From the NCBI GenBank assembly GCA_963932465.1, contig OZ010800.1:37004352-37068351 (forward strand): a DNA stretch of 64,000 nucleotides, read 5' to 3'. Positions within the stretch are counted from its first letter, which is position 1; every line of letters starts with the position of its first letter. A program made the translations under genes and the position numbers. This DNA comes from Maratus speciosus. Its lineage: Eukaryota; Arthropoda; Arachnida; Araneae; Salticidae. This document shows, one piece after another, positions 45,395 through 56,339 of the stretch. A model generated the notes under the pieces. It searched no databases and had not been told where the DNA came from. It worked only from the letters and a program-made list of their open reading frames with translations.

Positions 45395-46140
45395 TTGTCC
45401 TCGGTCAGGGTAGGAAATCAAAAGCATACACTGTAAAAAAAAAATAATACCAGTTTTCCGGTAGTAATCGGAAAAATAGTTGCCCTTATCGTACCGGAAT
45501 AATTTCCAACCCAGCTCGGAATAAAATCCGGAAAATCGGAATAAAATCCGTAAAATACCGTTTTACTGACTATTTCCTTATTTTTACGGATTTTATTCCA
45601 AGCTGGGTCGAAAATTATTCCGGTACGATAAGGGCAACTATTTTTCCGATTCCTACCAAAAAACTGGCAGTATTTTATTTACAGTGTATCTGAAGCGTTT
45701 TATTAGTTGAATCCCGCATTTTATTTGTTTTCTGATTGGTCTATACAGTAATCTGTATTTTCCCTTTACTTTCAACAGAGATGGATACTTCTACAAAAAA
45801 AAAAAAAAAAAATTAATAACTCAGAAACAAATTGAGATACAGCTTTAAAAAAAATTGCATTTAAAAGTACATTTTTTTCTCTATACGACTGTGTAAAAAG
45901 TAATATTGTGGGATGTTTAGAAGTTTAAGAATGAAATTTCATTTAAAATTGGTCTATAAATATTAATCTTTAATTCATGGCGTACGTAATGTATGACCAG
46001 CTCCGTAGAAGTTTAAAAATTTACAGTACCGAAAAATGTAATCCATGTATGAACAACTCCGTGCGACTGTTTATGTCTTAAATTTTAGTCTTTGAAAAAA
46101 TCATTTTCCAAATGGTCGTCGTAATTTGTTAAATTGCATT
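45395..46140. mobile_element. element X, copy 2, nested in Helitron H2 copy 1
   Basis: Starts AACCATTTGGAAAAATGGTT and CGGTCAGGG, and ends CCAAATGGTCGTCGTAATTT. The duplicate Helitron (around 48770) runs straight from TTTATTTATTTATT into TTTTTATAGTAATAACG, so it preserves the empty site. The interior contains a MITE (45429-45686) and, at about 45730-45960, an inverted piece of Helitron module A (GTACTTCTGTAG-type words and CACAGTCGTATAG-type words). Confidence 0.65.
45429..45686. mobile_element. 258-bp TA-flanked foldback MITE
   Basis: CACTGTAAA ends with TA on both sides (45427-45428 and 45687-45688). Arms of about 90 bases pair through AATCGGAAAAATAGTTGCCC, TTATCGTACCGGAATAAT and CCCAGCT. 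The centre has duplicated GGAATAAAATCCG words. Tc1/mariner-type by its TA duplication. Confidence 0.85.
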
Positions 46141-47351
46141 TTTTATAGTAATAACGTATAATTGCAGAAATCTTCTTAACAATATTCTTATATCCTAACT
46201 TTTAAAGCAGTGAATATTCCTATAAGTGAAATCGACAATATGTTCGGTATGTTAAAAAAATAACATAATACACAATATTCAGTTAATAAGTAATGATCTG
46301 AGTTCGAGGATATACAAATCACATGCTTGAGGAAAACAAAACGCATGTTTCCATAGTAATGGTATTCCATAGTATGGTAAAAAATATTTTAAATCTTTGA
46401 AAGTAAATTATTTTAGAATATGTGTGTATATGGAAGACAGTTACACTAAAATTTAAATGATTGGCTACATAATTATAATTTTAACTGCTTTTCATATAAT
46501 TTACGGTTGAATATAAAAATGTACTCCGAAATGCTCTTCTCTCGGCTTATTTCACACTTTTGTCTTATTTGGCTTAAAATTGCATTGTTTGGCGACGAAG
46601 GTAATAAATAAATAGCATGTTACTCAATACAGCCATTTTTACAAATACTTCTAGTTTTTCCTGTAAATCATGATGGGAAAATTATATAAAATGAATTATT
46701 AAATTGACAAAAAAAAAAGAAAAAAAGAAAAAGACTAATAAAGAATGTAACCAGTGTAACCTAGATTTTATTTCATCAAGTTTTCAGACACGTTTTTATT
46801 AACCTGGCGCACGCGATAAAGGAGCTAAAAAGAAAAAAAAATTCCATTCAAAATTGTCAAATCGAATTTTCAGATTCATTTTTTTTAACCTATCGCAAGC
46901 GATAATTCGCCAAATATTGTACTAATTGTAAAATTTCACAATAATTTATACTTTAAGCATTACAAATATTTATTCCATGTTAAAATTAAATATTTTCGCT
47001 TTATAATATTATGTCTTATTAAAACTTTTTTTGTTGTTGTTTTTTAAATTAAATATCAGTATTTTTTTCATTTATTCGCGAGGTGTTTGTATTATTTTCT
47101 AACAGATATAGCTATCTTAATTCTTTAATCAACAAACCTTTCGCCAAAAGATAATCACTGGCAACCTTTTCGTTCAAAATAGCAGTAAAATACGAAATTT
47201 ATTATCAAAAATCATAGCTATCCCTGTATATTTTCTCATAAACCACCCCGGGAATATTTCCTATCGAATGATACAATTCGGAAAAATATCCACCGGGTAG
47301 TTTTTGAAAACACTCGAGCGGAACTTTCAGAGCTTACTGCTTTATAATATA

Positions 47352-49884
47352 CTAGAAGGCTATGCCCGCTGCGCTGGTCAGTATTTCCAAATAAACCTTG
47401 AATTAAGCGAAATGATGAATTCGAACTTGTATTTTTTTAAAAATGGACCTTTAGCTTGAATGTCCTTCCGCGTTGCTGAAAAGATGCGAACGCCATTGCG
47501 ATAGTATATTACCTTATGCGTTGGACAAAATTTAGCCATTAAGAAGCAGTTCCTTTAGTTGATTATTCACTGTGCACTTTTGGTAGGGAAATGAGGCCAT
47601 TATGACAATAGGAATTAAAATGTTCTAATATCTGACAGTATTAAATTAGAGATGCATTACAATGATTGCAGAGATTTACCATTTAACTTGTATAATGCTC
47701 GGGTGGTGTATTTTCGTTTGTTTGTCCTTGATCTCCTGGCCTCTCAGCTCGCGCAATATGCGATTCTGGTAGCTTAAATACAATCTCACTGGATGTTAGT
47801 TATATTTCTTAATAAACGTCCTCTTGTGCTACTACTGTTTTCCCTCTTTGGATTCTAGCAGAGTAAATACTGTCAAAAAAGTAGTAAATTATTTGCAGAC
47901 AAAGAAGATTGTTTAACTTTTATATTTAAAAGAAAGGTGAAACATAAAAATGTGTGTTTTTAAAGATGAATTGCCTGAATAAATCTAAAATGACGTCATT
48001 TTCACTGTCTTTTCATTTTGTAGACCAGCTGAAATAATGTAACCGTTAACTGGGAAAAAACTCGATGAATTAATATTGTAGAAAAATAAACCTCATGCAT
48101 CCAATAAAATCTTTTTAATCATCCGTAATAGACGTCATTGTGAGGGTTCACGTCAAACATTAAAACTGATGCAACAATATTATTGCACGTGTACCAGGGT
48201 TAAGATCTGACAATAATTAATAAAGTTAGTTATACAAAAATTTTAGCAATATGCATTTTAGTGAATACCTGGACCGAAGATTTATTTTGCATTTTTATAA
48301 AGAGCATAATAACACGGACAAACAAAAAAGCCTGCTATTTTCTTTATATTTAAGAGTAAATTAATCTTCCGTCTGTTGTGTAAATAACCCAGATTATGAA
48401 AATAACTCTTAATTTCTTGCTGTGTTTAGCTGCTAGAGTGTGCGTCAGGACAATTCTCTTTATACTGATCGAAATTCCAGGTAATTTAATCCTATCTAGG
48501 CGGAAATGATAAGTCCACGGGCATTATTCCATTTGCCACCATTTAGTAATCGCTAACTTCAAAATCTGTCTAATCTTTTGAATTTTGATACGCCATCCAA
48601 TATGCTAATTGGCGGGAAGCACGATTCCGTAAGATTAGCCCAATATGTTCAATAAAACATTTTTTAAACGATGGTTAAGCAAAAGAAAGTTATGCAGAAA
48701 AAGCTAAAAAGAAATGAGAAATTAGTAAGCAATATTTATTGCAAATTGTTTATTTTATTTATTTATTTTTTTATAGTAATAACGTATAATTACAGAAATC
48801 TTAATAATATTCTTATATCCTGACTTTTAAAGCAGTGAATATTCCACTTAATAAGTAATGATCTGAGTTCGAGGATATAAAAATCACATGCTTGAGGAAA
48901 ACAAAACGCATGTTTCCATAGTAATGACATTCCATAGTATGGTAAAAAATATTTTAAATCTTTGAAAGTAAATTATTTTAGACTATTTGTGTATATGGGA
49001 GACATTTACACTAAAATTTAAATGATTGACTACATAATTATAATTTTAACTGCTTTTTATATAATTTACACTTGAATGTAAAAATGTACTCCGAAATGCT
49101 CTTCTCTCGGCTTATTTCACGCTTTTATCTTATTTGGCTAAAAATTGCATTGTTTGGCGACGAAGGTAATAAATAAATAGCATGTAACTCACTAATACAG
49201 CCATTTTTACAAATACTTCTAGTTTTTCCTGTATGATGGGAGAATTATATAAAAATAATAATTAAATTGATAAAAAAAAGAAAAAGACTAAGTAATGTAA
49301 CCTAGATTTTATTTCATCAAGTTTTTAGACACGTTTTATTAACCTGGCCCAAGCGATAAAAGAGCTAAAAAGAAAAAAAATTGCAATTCAAAATTGTCAA
49401 ATCGAATTTTCAGATTCATTTTTTTAACCTATCTCAAGCGATAATTCGCCAAATATTGTACCAATTGTAAAATTTCACAATAATTTATACTTTAAGCATT
49501 ACAAATATTTATTCCATGTTAAAATTAAATATTTTCGTTTATATTATGTCTTATTAAAACTTTTTTTGTTATTGTTTTTTAAATTAAATATCAGTATTTT
49601 TTTCATTTATTCGCGAGGTGTTTGTATTATTTTCTAACAGATATAGCCATCTTAATTCTTTAATCAACAAACCTTTCGCCAAAATAATCACTTTCAACCC
49701 TTTCGTCGAAAATATCAATAAAATACGAAGTTTATTACCAAAAAACATAGTTACCACTGTATATTTGACGAATAAACCACCGAGCGAATATTCTCTATCG
49801 AATGATATAATCTGGAAAAAAATCCACCGTGTAGTTTTTGAAAACATTCGAGCGGAACTTTCAGAGCTTACTGCTTTATAATAT
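47352..49884 (-). mobile_element. Helitron H2, copy 2 (minus strand), tandem with copy 1
   Basis: The 3' end CATAGCCTTCTAG (minus strand) is at 47352 and abuts the 5' end of copy 1 with no spacer. Its own 5' end (TATTATAAAGCAGTAAGC) is at about 49884, next to a (TA)n run. It lacks the element X insertion and carries a deletion relative to copy 1 at 48540, probably between short CCAT repeats. The two overlapping 87-codon frames near 49584-49881 are on opposite strands and look accidental. Confidence 0.8.
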
Positions 49885-49930
49885 ATATATATATATATAT
49901 AATATATATATTTATTATTTTATATATGTC
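49881..49930. repeat. (TA)n tract
   Basis: Simple sequence at the 5' edge of Helitron H2 copy 2. Confidence 0.9.
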
Positions 49931-50298
49931 CTATTTTATATATTTATTTTACATGTGAAATTAAAGCATAATATTATATTATAAACATTAATGTTGTAAG
50001 CATCTTAAAATATGTAAAAATGCATAAACAATATATTTACGCAGTATTCCATCTACAGAAAGATATCGTTTAAAAACACCCCAGAAAAAAAATGAATCAT
50101 AAAAAAATATGTATTTAAAATTATTATTTTTCCACCAGTAGCATTCAAGTAATAAACAAGTTGGAAATTGCTCGTCAAACGTGGCAAATGAGGTGCGTTC
50201 GTACTATAACTAGTTTTATAATTATATTTTGCACCTCATATTGTACTGAATGTATAATTTTTTGCACTTCATAAAGCGCATAGTCTGATACATCATTA

Positions 50299-53200
50299 AA
50301 ATGCACTTCCAATATTTTTTTCCCATTCCCCGTAATGTAACGGAACACTTTTGACTGTCCCTATAATTAAACTATACATCCGATTTTCCTAAAATTTGAA
50401 ATAGCTCAACAAAATTTTGCAACAATTATATCTTTAAAATTTCAGACCATTCGGAAGGCTGTAATATCATTAAAATGCACTTGCAATAATTTTTCCCATT
50501 GGCCGTAATGTAAAGAAAAACTTTTGACTGTCCCTGTAATTAAACTATGCATCCGATTTTCCTAAAATTTGAAAGGGCTCGACAAAATGTTTCAATAATT
50601 ATATATTTAAAATTTCAGACAATTCGGTTGGGTAGTTTTCGCTCTGTTATATACAGACGGACAGGCGGATAGACGGACGGACTGAACGACGACTATATAC
50701 GCATTTATATAATTAAAAACGCACCAAAAAAGTGTACTTTCAAATACTTCTACCAAAATAATTTTTCCCATTGGCCGTAATGTAAAGAAAAACTTTTGAC
50801 TGTCCCTGTAATTAAACTATACATCCAATTTTTCTAAAGTTTGAAAAGGCTCGACAAAATTTTGCAACAGTTATCTATATTATAAAGGACAAACATATCT
50901 GTGCGTAACGCATACGTCATTTTGCGAATGGCAACACTTTGAAATTTGAAATAAAATTTTGGTTTTGCAATTTTCTCTACTGCAAATTTTTATACTTCTA
51001 AACATCGCACATTTTAAATTTTTACACCGCTGTATAACGAAAAAAATTCTCTTTTAAATGCAATTTGTTCGAAAGCTGTATCTCATTTTAATTTTAAGAT
51101 ATTAATTTTTTTGTAGTTTTTATTACTTTTTTTGTAATCGTGGCAGCTGAAGTACTACATTTCTGTTGAAACTAAAGAGGGAAAAAATGAAAATAGTAGA
51201 CTGCTGTATCTTTTGATGCCATTTTCTCATAAAAACCGAAAGAAATTGAAATTAAAATAGTGCTATGTCAAGAATATCGTCTGTTATAAAACCCAGTGAG
51301 TTTTGGCTTTATTTCGTTGTTATTTATCAATTAAATGATTTTGCCATGCCGGCTACATTGCGAAATATTAATAAACAATTTGCACATAAAAAAAAGTTCA
51401 GAATTTCTCTCCCGCTAATTTTCTACAAAGAAATTAAAGCTTCATCAATAAATAAATAAAAGAATAATATATAAAAAAGCACGAATTTAACATATATGTA
51501 GTCAAACAATTTAAATTTTTCGAGCCGAATTGGGAAAAATGTGTGCTTTTAAATGTAATTTGTATGAAATAGAGTTGCTAGGCAACTGTTAAAGTAAAAG
51601 AGAAAAAATAATCTATATATTGAAAACACAAGATAGCTTTTTTAGACATCTTCCTTGAACTTTCTACTGTACCAATTTTGCTAATAATTCTCTTTTTAAA
51701 TGAAAGCTGTTCATTTGTAGATAGATGTCCTCGCACTGGCTATTTTTCTAAATATTTTCACTTTTACATTTTTAATTTAATTTGAAAAGATTTTTTGAAA
51801 TTTCATCAAAATGGTAGCAATCGTATTATTTCCACTGTTGCAGAAAAAAGAGAAATATTGGGGTTTATTTATCCTTATTGATACCATTTACTCATTACAA
51901 TTAAAAATAACTTTATTTTAAGTCTGAACAGAAAATGACGTCACCATTTAAAAAACATTTTCGCTCATAAAGCTAATGTTACAATATATTTTCATTCGGT
52001 TGATACCGAATTTGAGACACTTGGCGTAATGCTTCTGTAAGTGCCATATTTAAAAGAAAACAATCATTTTCTCTGATAAAACTACATATTTTTACACGAA
52101 TATATCTAAAAGACATCAGTTTCTGGAATTTGTACTTCGCGGTACTGAAATTAGACCCTCAAGCCAAAAGAATACATTTTCACATGCAAAGTTTTAGCTG
52201 ACAAGCAGAACTTCACGTTTGAAAATCTATCTAAAGGAAAAATATGTCCGTGCGTACGGCTGGCGTCATTTTGAGAATGGCAACGCTTGATGATTAAATG
52301 TCGGATTTGCAATCTTTGCTACTGCAATTTTTTGAATTTCTAAACATCGCGCATCTTCAATTTTTACACCCGTTATATAGAGAAAAAAAATCTACTTTCA
52401 AATGCAATTTTCTTGAAAACTTTATCTTAATTGATTTATTTATTATGTCTTTTTAAATAATTTTCAAGAATAATGTTTTTTAATCTATATCCACTGCGTA
52501 CAGGCTCCATTACGGAATAAGCCATTTGCACTTAAAATAATATAAATAATTCAGCATTTGTCCCTGACTAATTTTTTATAGCAAAATTAAAACTTCATGA
52601 ATCTATTATATTAAAAAGTGACTGTCCATTTGTATTTCACAGCTGTTCCTCCTAGAATATGGAATGTTGGGTGATCAAATTAACGACAGTTATCCGCATG
52701 GGTCCGAGGATGTTAAACGTGGTCGTAGACTTTTAAAATTTGTTTAGTTTTCGAGATATAAATTTTTACGTTATTTTGATGACATTTCTGTAATGATGGA
52801 AACTAAAATTGCTCCATTTTTGTGGATAAAAGACAGAAAAGGGAAAATTACAAGGATTATTAGGTATCATTGTTTGAAATCATTTTTAAAATGAAATTAA
52901 CGTATATTTGAATAAATAGTGAAAAAATGATTGTAGTTTTCAAGAAAATTTCACGAAATACGAACTCACACATATTCAAGCTTCAGGAATCCGTTTATTT
53001 TAGAAACACATATTCGACTCTCGACGGGAACATTGAGATAAATTCTGTTGACGTCAAAAGAAAAAAAAACATCGTACGTTATTTTCATTTAATTTAAAGT
53101 CGTAAAGTAGATTTTCAACCATTGCCTTAAGATGGCTAATAAAACATTTCAGAAACGGACATTAAAAATGTGAAATAGCGAGGAAAAAAAAAAAGAGAAA

Positions 53201-54060
53201 AGTTTTAGCGAGAAAAAAAAATGATTCTTTAAATATTTATTTTAATTCAGAAATATAAAATGCTTCTGAATAAGTTCGTCCAAACAAATTCATTTTTGTA
53301 TAAGTTGACCCAAATGACATCATATCTACGAACTCCGAAATTCGAAGCAAAATCTTGGAAGAGCGAAAAGGTCTAGGCAAATAAAGTTATGGAATATGTG
53401 CATTTTTATTGGGAAAGTTTTGACTTAAATTGTAAATATAACTTATTATTTGAAATATTGTATTTAATAAAATTAATATTGCAATGGCTTTCTAAATTTA
53501 CAATAAAGTTAAGATTTCATTTTTCGCAATAAGATCGATTGTCTCATGCAATTCAAAAGCAACACAACGGGTTGCTACGCAACTAGTATCTTTAAAATTT
53601 CAGATCATTCGGAAGGCTCTCATATCATTAAAATGCACTTGCAATAATTTTTCCCATTGGCCGTAATGTAAGGAAAAACCTTTGACTGTCCCTGTCATTA
53701 AACTATGCATCCGATTTTCCTAAAATTTGAAAGGGCTCGACAAAATTTTGCAACAGTTATATCTTTAAAATTTCAGATCATTCGGAAGGCTCTCATATCA
53801 TTAAAATGCACTTGCAATAATTTTTCCCATTGGCCGTAATGTAAGGAAAAACCTTTGACTGTCCCTGTAATTAAACTATACATCCGATTTTCATAAAATT
53901 TGAAAGGGCTCGACAAAATTTTGCAACAATCATATATTTGAAATTTCAGACCATTCGGTTGGGTAGTTTTTGCTCTGTTACATGCGGACGGACAGACGGA
54001 CGGACTGAACGACGACTATAGGTGCTACGTATTTATATAATTACGAACGCACCTAAAAAT
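50299..54060 (+). repeat. 170-bp tandem array with LINE-like tails, split by a Helitron
   Basis: The unit contains CCATTGGCCGTAATGTAARG, TTTGACTGTCCCTGTAATTA, CGATTTTCCTAAAATTTGAA, GGGCTCGACAAAATTTTGCA and TTTAAAATTTCAGAYCATTC. Units occur at about 50299, 50477, 50766 (completed after the Helitron at 53587), 53651 and 53823. Two places end in TCGGTTGGGTAGTTTT followed by GACGGACGGACTGAACGACG, a tail style seen at the 3' ends of arthropod non-LTR retroposons. The retroposon link is inference. Confidence 0.8.
50874..53586 (+). mobile_element. composite Helitron with exact boundaries
   Basis: Starts TCTATATTATAAAGGACAAA after an A (50873) and ends GGGTTGCTACGCAACTAG before a T (53587). The 3' hairpin GTTGC-TAC-GCAAC is directly inside CTAG. 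The host unit reads GCAACAGTTA before and TATCTTTAAAATTTC after. The neighbouring unit at 53749-53775 has GCAACAGTTATATCTTTAAA uninterrupted, so the insertion between A and T is proven without a reference. Further 5'-type motifs at 51612, 52226 and 52602 repeat the module order of the 15390-26991 locus. No Rep/helicase frame. Confidence 0.9.
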
Positions 54061-55316
54061 GCACCCCAAATGCTGAAGATCGCAACAACCAGATATGTAC
54101 ATCGCAAAAAAAAAACAGAACAGGGTATGTAACTCTTTCCAGACTTTATAAGAATCCGTTGTAACAAAAATATTTTAAAAAGCTTTTTTTTTTTTTTTTA
54201 AATGATTAAATAATTTTACAACTTCATAGCTAAAAGAAATGTGAATTAAAATCCTGTTACCAAACTATGATTTACAAACGTGTCTTTATTATACTTCGAG
54301 CTCCCGATCTTTCATTTCGATACTGACAGAAGAATATGATTTTACATTAAGGCTATCATATTAAACCTTCAGGTTTTATCATGGATTAATATACAAGATC
54401 GGACATTTCCACAGAGCGTAATGCGATTGCGATCGTAGCGCCTTTAGTGACTGACATTGGGGAAGAAACTCCCCATCCTTGTAATATTTTTATTACTGAG
54501 TATCTACGTCATTGTGATCTTTCTTTTTTTAATGTTGCATGTTTACGTTTTCAATATAGAATCTTACACCGATGCATGAATATAGAATACATATTCTGTT
54601 TTATATATCTAATATCTATTCTATTTTCATGCACGGATATATGGGATTTTTTTTTTTTGTTGTTGTTACATGATGAGTGAACAATTTAAGTGCAATGAAA
54701 AACAAGGCAAAAATTTTGTCTTGAATGCTATATATCAAAAGCAATGATGTAATATAAAAATATACGAAATATTGCACTCTTATAAATATTGCAGAAAATT
54801 TCATAAATATTCCCATTTGGTAAGAAAATTTTTATAGCCGATGTTTTATTAATTTATGAAGTTTAATGTATTAAACAATCGTTACAATAATCTTTTAAAA
54901 TTTACGTATTTTCACTTTCTTACACATAAATTAAAAATATTGTTTTTAATGTAAATAACGTACAATCAATTGAATAATATTTTTAACATTAACATGTAAG
55001 AAATAATAATAAAATTACAGATGGGGAAAAATTTCTTTCGACAAATTTTTAGAATTATATAAATCTAAAAGTAAAAATAAATAGAGGTACTGACATGACA
55101 CCCAATAAAATTTTATTCGATAGGAGTAAATTAACACAATGCCTGAATTTATTTTTGACAATTTAATCTGATAAACTTACATATTTACGTTCTTAACAGA
55201 ATTTTCAAGGGTTTTTCTTTTATATTATTACTCTAATTATCATTTTCTAAGTTAAAATTGAACAAAAAAGTACGATAAAAAAAACAGCTAAATAAATAAA
55301 GCAAAAGTAGAATATC
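54061..55316. other. AT-rich unassigned stretch
   Basis: No repeat partner or gene recognised. The open frames at 54447-54816 include homopolymer-driven residues and show no domain. Confidence 0.6.
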
Positions 55317-55324
55317 GTCTACCG

Positions 55325-55506
55325 CCTAAAAGTTAGCCCCCCCCCCCCCCCCCCATGACGAAAAATAAGAAAGTGACATATGCATTTCGTTTGATCATCG
55401 TTTGATCAGATTTGATCAACAATTTTCATCGTTTGATCAACTTTATTTCATGAGTTATGATTAAAAAGAACCACCGGGGGGGTGGGGGGGGGGGCTAACT
55501 TTTAGG
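55325..55506. mobile_element. foldback with poly-C/poly-G shoulders
   Basis: CCTAAAAGTTAG (55325-55336) followed by 18 C pairs with a G run (55476-55494, one T) followed by CTAACTTTTAGG (55495-55506). The loop contains four TTTGATCA words. The same CCTAAAAGTTAG word ends every unit of the adjacent tandem array. Confidence 0.7.
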
Positions 55507-55544
55507 ATATTTCAAAATGCGGAAAACTAAAAAAAAAATTAGCG

Positions 55545-56095
55545 ATCCTTATCAGAAATCGTCTGTGGAAATTTGATCAACCATTTTTAGCGTTTGATCA
55601 AACCCGGAAATGCCCCCAAAATCGCTATTTTTAGGTTCACGCCCCTAAAAATTAGCCCCCCTCTTGACGGAATTTCGGGACAAAAATGGTGATATCTAAC
55701 GTGAAATCGTTTGTAGAGATTTGATCAACCATTTTTAGCGTTTGATGAAACCCGGAAGTGCCCCCAATTTCGAATATTTTTAGCTTCACACCCCTAAAAG
55801 TTAGCATCCCCTTGACGGAATTTCGGGACAAAAATGGTGTCATTTAACGTAAAATCGTTTGTAAAGATTTGATCAACCAGTTTTAGCGTTTGATCAAACC
55901 CGGAAATGCGCGTAAGATCAATATTTTTAGCAGCGGACCCCTAAAAGTTAGCCCCCTTTAACGGAATATCGGGACGAAAATGGTGCCATCTAACGTGAAA
56001 TCGTTTGTAGAGATTTGATCAACCATTTTTAGCGTTTGATCAAACCCGGAAGTGTCAAAAAAGCCATATTTCGGTTTGCAAACCCCTAAAAGTTA
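55545..56095 (+). repeat. 147-bp tandem array with paired TTTGATCAA palindromes
   Basis: The CCCCTAAAARTTA boundary recurs at about 55643, 55790, 55938 and 56083. Each unit has TTGACGGAATTTCGGGAC, AAATGGTG, TAACGTGAAATCGTTTGT, then TTTGATCAACC, a short AT spacer with TTAGCG, and TTTGATCAAACCCGGAAG. The second palindrome in one unit is damaged (TTTGATGAA). The GATCAA pair keeps the same spacing in all units. No coding frame. The function, if any, is unknown. Confidence 0.85.
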
Positions 56096-56339
56096 TCCCC
56101 GTCTTGAAAATATTTTTTCCCGAAATTTCACAACCTTCAATATTTTCTATTAACAATGGATGCAAAATTATTTTTTCCCACACTGGGTGAGTAAGTACTT
56201 GCAGTTACTTTAGCAGTTGCAGTAAATATGACTTTGAAAGCTTTTAAGGCCTCAAATACATTTGATTTGCCGTACGATGACTTTCGTGGCATTTTAAATT
56301 TCATTAGAAAATTTCGTCGCAGTTATATTAGTTTGTGAG

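Larger units (their letters stand above)
43824..47351 (-). mobile_element. Helitron H2, copy 1 (minus strand)
   Basis: Read on the minus strand it runs from TATATTATAAAGCAGTAAGC (5' end, 47351) to CAGCGGGCATAGCCAGCTAG (3' end, 43824), followed by T. The internal sequence is colinear with 47352-49884. This copy has extra element X DNA (45395-46140) and about 150 bases at 45020-45160 that the other copy lacks. No Rep/helicase frame exists, so it is nonautonomous. Confidence 0.8.
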
